DNA of 64,000 nucleotides, taken from contig OV884009.1 in NCBI GenBank assembly GCA_930367205.1, forward strand, positions 105,669,189-105,733,188. The letters run 5' to 3'. The notes beneath the pieces were generated by a model, which was not told the DNA's origin, ran no database searches, and worked only from the letters and a program-made list of their open reading frames with translations. The number at the start of each line of letters is the position of its first letter. Position 1 is the first letter of the stretch. The stretch comes from Acanthosoma haemorrhoidale (lineage: Eukaryota; Arthropoda; Insecta; Hemiptera; Acanthosomatidae). Of the stretch, positions 58,940 to 64,000 are shown in pieces. The translations under genes were made by a program, and so were the position numbers.

Positions 58940-60233
58940 ATATACGGAATCTTTGGAAAGTTATCGGTGCATTCTTTAGCCCGGAAAGCATTCTGGTGAA
59001 CTCTTGGTGCCCGTGTTCAAATGTGAATGCCGTCTTGTGCTTATCTCTCTGATGCATCCGTATTTGATGATATCCCGCCTTTAGATCGAGTGTGAATATA
59101 GTTGCTCCACTTAGTCGGTCGAGAATGTCCTCGAATCGAGGAATGGGGTATTTTTTGTCGAGTGTATTCTCATTCAGTTTCCTGTAGTCCGACGACTACT
59201 CGGTGCTTTTTTTCTCCGACTACTCCTTTCTTTTTTACGGCCCACAGAGGGCTATTGTATGGAGATGTGCTGTCAACTACGATTCCCTGCCTCTTCAACT
59301 CCTCTATCTCCTCCCTGATATGCTGTCTCAGCGCTTGCGGGTATCTCTTTTCCTTGACATACGTCACTCAGTTCGGTTTGAGCGGTATCTCGTGCACCGT
59401 CTCCCCCGTCATGCCAAGTTTATCCCCCTCTTTGAAGAAAAAGTCGGCATAGTCTTGCCTAATTTGCTTTTCCCAGTCTTCCTCTCGCTTGACTGCTCCG
59501 ATTTGCTCCTTTCCGACCTCCAGGGTCCTCATTCGTCGGTTTTCTTCCTATCCTGATGAACCACATCCCCTCTCTGCACCTCACCTTTGCTACTAACTTT
59601 CCCAGGAGGATGCACCCTATAATACCCTCGTATTCCCGCGGCAGTTTCTCCACCACATTTATTGTCATTTTTCTTCTCCTTATCCGTCCATCTAGCCAAC
59701 CCCTTCGCTAATTCGCCTTCTACGTCGTAAGGCCCTCCCAGGGTGACTAGTTTACACGCGCACGGTTGGATCTGCGACACCCGTCTCCCTGGCTAGCTGT
59801 ACTTTTAGAATCGTCGACAAGAAGGCCATCCTGGCTTCTACTTCCGCCAGGTTTATCGTTTCTCTCATCTTTTGGGTAATATTGTTGAACCGTGCCAACA
59901 GTTCCCCGGCGTATTGGCCTTTCGTTTGACCCGGATGTTGAGTTTCCCGAAACATTTAAAAGATATCCTCCTCCAGGAGCCTTCTTCAATCGTTCCTTCA
60001 CTACGGCCCATGGGGTGTCCTCATACTCAGGTTCAATACGTTTTTTTTTATACGACACGCCAGGTCTGCTTTTATTGATTTCGCATCCCCTGGGTCTAGT
60101 AGGCCTTAGTTTGTCCTCGTCTCTACTCTCTCCATAATTCTATCATCGCCTTTAATGAAGTGATTTAACTCATCCAGCTCTCCAGAGAATTTCTTCAGGT
60201 CGAATATCGTCCTTCTCAGGTCCTGCGACGTCA
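58940..60233 (-). mobile_element. Second Ty3/gypsy copy, fragment (gag, protease part, RT start)
   Basis: Right to left: Gag (LRRTIFDLKKFSGELDELNH, then FIKGDDRIMERVE, and PWAVVKERLKKAPGGG), a protease remnant (ACKLVTLGGPYDVEGELAKG and NVVEKLPREYEGIIGCILLG) without a DTGS box, and the start of RT (IREEIEELKRQGIVVDSTSP then YNSPLWAVKKKG). After a shift comes KTAFTFEHGHQEFTRMLSGL followed by KNAPITFQRF. It stops abruptly at about 58940, where the LTR of the neighbouring copy begins. The Gag is interrupted on the right by the LTR at 60234. Confidence 0.82.
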
Positions 60234-60475
60234 GTTAAATAATCTTGTTCGAGGATAGTATTTTATAAAACTTTATTATGAATAACATTCAAAACACTGG
60301 TATATATACAAATATTAATGAATTACATCACTAGAACATTCCTTGACGAAGGTTTAAGGACAAGTGCTGGATCTTTGCCGGAGGCAGGTAGCAAAGGGTT
60401 AGGAAGGGTTGTAGAAGAGGGACAAATACAAAGGAAGGGTTGACCTTCCTTGACTGAAGTACACACTTTTAGCTA
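60234..60475 (-). repeat. 3' LTR of the gag/env element
   Basis: The plus strand starts AGTTAAATAATCTTGTTCGA and contains AAACTTTATTATG, i.e. a minus-strand AATAAAG poly(A) signal. The order CACTGG then TAC, and ACAAGTG, resembles the LTRs at 15002 and 41386. The junction with the gypsy gag is at 60233/60234. The right boundary is estimated from where the env frame ends. Confidence 0.7.
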
Positions 60476-61960
60476 AAAAGGAATATTACATAACTCTTCC
60501 CTTTTTTAGGTCCTGAACTCCTGGGCAGGATAATAGGATTTATGGATGTTGGTGGAGGAGCTTGGTTAACAACTCTGGGGATATCTATTGGGATAGTTTT
60601 TGAACAACAGCCTTTACAATATTTGTGACATATAAAAAATAAGATTGTCACAATGATTACAATAATAATGGATAATATAGAATACATATAATTATTTTCA
60701 TTGGTTATTAAAGATATTAATTCTACTTGAGTTACATTTAATTGAGGTATAGTATATTATCGATTTGTATTTTAAAGGAGTTATCATATAATTGGTGATA
60801 TTTATGAGCAACAAGATGATTATGAATGGGAGGAATTTTTTTATAACAATCTACATTAGATACATTAATCAGAGCAGTGTCTGGAAGAAAAATAGTGTCG
60901 TTATTATAACAATTATCTAATTTAGGTGTTCTTATAGTTAGGTATACATTTAGTTCATCAATATATGTTAACATTAGGGTTAGTATATTTAATAAAATTA
61001 TATTGAGATATTTTACCATTATAAAGGATATTAGTGGTAAGTAAATAGTATTATTTTTGTTGCAATTGTCTAAATTACGATTGTTAATAATAGTATTTGA
61101 ATTTATATCGTGAATATAATTAATATTGGATAGCTTATGTTGAGTATAATTACATTGAACTGTAGAATCTAATAATATAATATTTTGTTTATACATTCAT
61201 TAAGCAGTAAAGTAGGGTTAGTAAAATAATAGTTATTCATAAGATAGTTACAATTAATGTTATAAAGATAATCATTTTTTTTTTTAGTACTAGTATTTTT
61301 TTTTATATCAATAGAATAATAAAGATTAGTTTTATTTACAGGAATTGGTATGAGCAAAGAGGTTCTTACATTTATTTCTGCTAGTGGCAGGTCTACAAAT
61401 ACATGGAGCATTTCCTCATGTATAATGCAATGTATTTTGCTCATAAGCCATCATATTTCTGATTTTTCTTGGAGTTACATTTGTTGTGTATGTCTTAGCG
61501 TCGAGTCATTTAGTTTGTTATATAAGTTGGTTAAAGTTATATAAATATCTTGAAAAGCTTCTTTGCCAATGCTTATCATTTTGCCTATACCCTTATTAAA
61601 ATTTTCATTTATTAATTTAATATCCGTCTTAAAAGTCTCTATAATTTGTTTATTCATGTTTACTATCTGTTCAATATTATGTTCGGTATTAAAGTTGTTA
61701 GGTTTTACTTTACTAATGACATTGTCATAATGTTGTTTGTCCGTAGCGTCCATAGTACCAGTTAGTCAGCTAATAGCCGTTCCTAGTCCATTCATCAATC
61801 CACGTCTTTGTCTTCTATTATGATTTCTCAGTAGGTCAATTTTACTCTTGGTTCCATGTATCATATCTACTATCAGAGGGTAGGTTTGTTAATAAATGTA
61901 AGTTATTATAGAGTAGAGTATGTTTTTTGTATATTGGTTAGTTCTTACTATAATAGGCAT
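60469..61960 (-). pseudogene. Broken errantivirus-type envelope gene
   Basis: On the minus strand a basic R-x-x-R cleavage site (at about 61820) is followed by a Gly-rich hydrophobic start of the membrane-fusion subunit, the layout of gypsy and baculovirus-F-like envelope proteins. Next come a helical, Asn/Ile-rich region (61753-61475), a long ectodomain (61444-60738) and a C-terminal anchor with 15-20 hydrophobic residues followed by a Cys-Lys-rich tail (60687-60469). It is inactive: a TGA lies about 17 codons after the cleavage site, another stop at 61475, and at least two frame changes follow. The region before the cleavage site is unusually short. Described only as found. Confidence 0.72.
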
Positions 61961-62051
61961 ATGTTATAAAAGTGGTATATTTTAAATATATTTTTCAATT
62001 ACTTTTACATTGTTTAATGTGTAGTGTAACATTCCGTTAATGTTAGTCAGG

Positions 62052-64000
62052 TCATTTACTTTCAGAGTAGTTTTTGCAGTCCATAGAATTGTCCGAATCA
62101 GTGCAAGTGTCTTTATTGCTATGTGAAACAAATTTTCGATGTATCAGATATTTCTTGCGAGGTTGTTTAATTTTGTTAACATGCGATTTCTTTATTTCAT
62201 TTTTATCTCTATATTTTACTACTGGTTTATAAGAATTATCATGCTTTCCACGGGTAGTAGTTTTTATCATTAATTGTTCATTATAAATTGTTGGAATGTC
62301 TTTCCGATTTTGGTTTAGTTTTTCTATTCGATCAGTCTTATCTTTTATTATTTTTGTCTTTACTAAGTCATTTATTAGGCTTTTTTTTATATCCTTATCA
62401 TGATATTTTTGAACATATTGCTCTTTTATTGATTTATTTTGTTGGTTATTTTGTCTAGTTATTCCAAGCGGTTTTGAAAAGTGAATAGTCCTTTTTTCCT
62501 TTTTTATGATTATTTGGTGTTTTTCTTCATTAACTATTTTGTCGTCATTTACTACACAAATTTGCTTATTAGAAGAGCGTTGGGAATGTGCAGTCGCTTC
62601 ATTAGAACATAAGTCGTCTTGTATTATCTGTTCGTCTGTTTGTTGGGGAATAAGTTGCTCTAAATCTATAGTTATTGTGTCATATTCTGGACTATCTTTT
62701 ACTGAGAGTGATTCAATTTCTTCAATGTCCATGCCATCATTACTATAGTTAGTTTCGTCTTCCTTATTTTGAGTGTACTTGTTTTTTTCTTTTTCTGTTG
62801 TCCTATTTTCCGAGTATTTGTGGTCTCTTTTTTCTTTTAATTTAATACCGTTTATTATTATTTCGTCATTATGACATTTTATTTCGGCTACTTCGTTAGT
62901 TTTTTCTGTTTTATCCTTAAGTTTGGGTAAGGAATCAGTATGATTTAGTGCATATTCTGTTCGGGGGGTTGGTTCTTTGTCATTGCGACCGAAGTCTAAA
63001 AAATGTTCAATTTTTTGGGATATCTTATTAATTTGTTCTTTTAATTGTTTGATTTCTTTGTCCTTATCGTTTTCTGTATAGTGAACGCGATTGCTAGCTG
63101 TTCTCATAGAAACTGTTTGATTCTCTCTTTGTTGTTCTTGTCTTGGTTGGGGATTGAAATATTTTCTTTGTTCATGAGGTTTCCATGATTGGTTGTGTCT
63201 CTCGTTATTGTCTCGGTTATAGTTTGGGGTATATTGTCGGTAATTTTGTTGTATTTGGTCTTGTCTTTGTTCCCATGTTCTTTTAAAATTGGGATCATAA
63301 TTTTTTCCTAGGTAGTTGGGATTTGTTTGTCGTTGGTTATGATATTGTTGTCTTGGTTCATATATTTCCCTATGATAACTTGGTTGGTATTTGTTTCTTA
63401 TCTCATATTGTTCTCTTCTTTCGTAATGTTTATGAGGGTCAAAGTTTCTACCTTTATAATTTGATTGTTGGGGTGCGCGTTTTTGAGGTTTATCGTAAAT
63501 TCTTTCTATAATTTCATCGGTTTCTCTTTTTAGAAATTGTTCGATATCTTCAAGCGTTTCGTATTTTACATGGATAAGTTGCGCGTTTAATTCTGGGTGT
63601 AAATGTCGCTTACAATGGGTAGCTATTTGTAAATCGTATTCGACCATTTTTGCATCTTTTTGTTCTAAAGTAAATTCGTCATTAGTTCTGATTCTAGCAC
63701 TTAAATCCTCTCGTAGGATCATTAGTCTGTCAATATATGTTAAAGGATGTTCATTGTAATGGGGTTTGGTTTCATAGATTTCACAAATGCTTTTCTGGAT
63801 GGTTTTAGTGTCTCTAAATTTCTTTTTAATGTCGGTTAGTAATTGGTCTATGTTAGTATAAAATTTTTTACATGATCTTGCTTTTCCTACAAGTTTATTA
63901 CGGACGTGTGCTAATAATCTTTGATAGTTTCCTATTTTATTTGAATTATTAGCATTGCATGAATATTTGAATACTAAGTTTATACTATCTATAAAATCTA
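62052..64000 (-). CDS. Gag-like polyprotein of the errantivirus-type element (partial)
   Basis: A frame of about 650 codons, open from the window edge to a stop at 62052. The right part reads NYQRLLAHVRNKLVGKARSC, KKKFRDTKTIQKSICEIYET, HPLTYIDRLMILREDLSARI and YETLEDIEQFLKRETDEIIE, the capsid C-terminal domain of insect gypsy Gag. Then comes a long Arg/Gln/Tyr/Asn-rich tail with repeats like NYDPNFKRTWEQR and a heptad stretch (KDKEIKQLKEQINKISQKIE). CHNDEIIINGIKLK near the middle resembles the segment just before the protease in related elements. No DTG protease box follows; instead a Lys-rich disordered region runs to the stop. No zinc knuckle was seen; basic repeats may bind RNA. Confidence 0.75.
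   Translation of the reverse strand, partial: DFIDSINLVFKYSCNANNSNKIGNYQRLLAHVRNKLVGKARSCKKFYTNIDQLLTDIKKKFRDTKTIQKSICEIYETKPHYNEHPLTYIDRLMILREDLSARIRTNDEFTLEQKDAKMVEYDLQIATHCKRHLHPELNAQLIHVKYETLEDIEQFLKRETDEIIERIYDKPQKRAPQQSNYKGRNFDPHKHYERREQYEIRNKYQPSYHREIYEPRQQYHNQRQTNPNYLGKNYDPNFKRTWEQRQDQIQQNYRQYTPNYNRDNNERHNQSWKPHEQRKYFNPQPRQEQQRENQTVSMRTASNRVHYTENDKDKEIKQLKEQINKISQKIEHFLDFGRNDKEPTPRTEYALNHTDSLPKLKDKTEKTNEVAEIKCHNDEIIINGIKLKEKRDHKYSENRTTEKEKNKYTQNKEDETNYSNDGMDIEEIESLSVKDSPEYDTITIDLEQLIPQQTDEQIIQDDLCSNEATAHSQRSSNKQICVVNDDKIVNEEKHQIIIKKEKRTIHFSKPLGITRQNNQQNKSIKEQYVQKYHDKDIKKSLINDLVKTKIIKDKTDRIEKLNQNRKDIPTIYNEQLMIKTTTRGKHDNSYKPVVKYRDKNEIKKSHVNKIKQPRKKYLIHRKFVSHSNKDTCTDSDNSMDCKNYSESK

Larger units (their letters stand above)
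60234..64000 (-). mobile_element. Errantivirus-like gag/env element without pol (5' end beyond window)
   Basis: Minus-oriented. Its 3' LTR is at 60234 to about 60475 (terminus AGTTAAATAATC as at 41386). Rightward come a broken env and, only about 300 bp further, a long Gag-like frame running off the window edge. No reverse transcriptase, RNase H or integrase lies between Gag and env, where errantiviruses carry pol. It was inserted into the gag of the gypsy copy at 58940-60233. Confidence 0.78.

Overview
This 64 kb window is AT-rich, intron-rich animal nuclear DNA. The splice signals, long introns, type of monoamine transporter and Ty3/gypsy (errantivirus-like) and jockey-type elements point to an arthropod, most likely an insect. 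That taxon is an inference; no species-diagnostic gene is visible. There is no bacterial-style operon, CRISPR array or phage.

Host genes. (1) Minus strand, about 3.1-7.1 kb: four consecutive exons of ALG8, the ER glucosyltransferase that adds the second glucose to the lipid-linked oligosaccharide of N-glycosylation. The exons join in phase and cover about 222 codons from the middle of the protein. Its 5' exon(s) were not found, and the 3' exons appear to lie beyond the left edge. (2) Plus strand, 29.8-54.3 kb: the 5' half of an SLC6 sodium-dependent monoamine (dopamine-transporter-like) gene. A first coding exon at 29864-29960 lies about 19 kb upstream of the TM1 exon and joins it in phase. 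TM1, TM2, TM3 and the second extracellular loop follow; later exons are not seen before 64 kb.

Mobile DNA fills much of the rest. Jockey-type LINE copies are scattered across the window: seven on the minus strand and two on the plus strand. Three have target-site duplications; one of those keeps a 468-codon reverse transcriptase frame (30358-32190), and another ends about 100 bp before the first transporter coding exon. A second LINE type with RNase H and a C-terminal zinc-binding tail lies at 42.7-43.6 kb, with decayed relatives at 26 and 36.9 kb. A 1.03-kb solo LTR with a 5-bp duplication is at 22.1-23.15 kb; partial relatives are at 48.5 kb (with a tRNA-Trp primer-binding site) and 52.7-53.5 kb. 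A broken Ty3/gypsy element on the minus strand occupies 44.46-48.2 kb. The right end, 55.96-64 kb, is a nested stack of minus-strand LTR elements: one gypsy copy with a tRNA-Phe primer-binding site, a second copy abutting it, and an errantivirus-like gag/env element without pol inserted into the second copy's gag. Env-tail-plus-LTR pieces of the errantivirus group are also at 15.0-15.5 and 41.4-41.75 kb.

Other structure: a (CT)n tract of about 240 bp inside an ALG8 intron, a 45-bp minisatellite of about 16 copies, a 64-bp tandem array, a mariner/Tc-like internal-deletion derivative, small copia-like and P/THAP-like transposase fragments, a 5S-rRNA-derived fragment, tRNA-derived SINE-like sequences, and a few short motifs flagged in the findings. 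No convincing novel multi-gene system was found. The most unusual items are the pol-less gag/env element, the nested LTR stack with readable primer-binding sites, and the distant in-phase first exon of the transporter.
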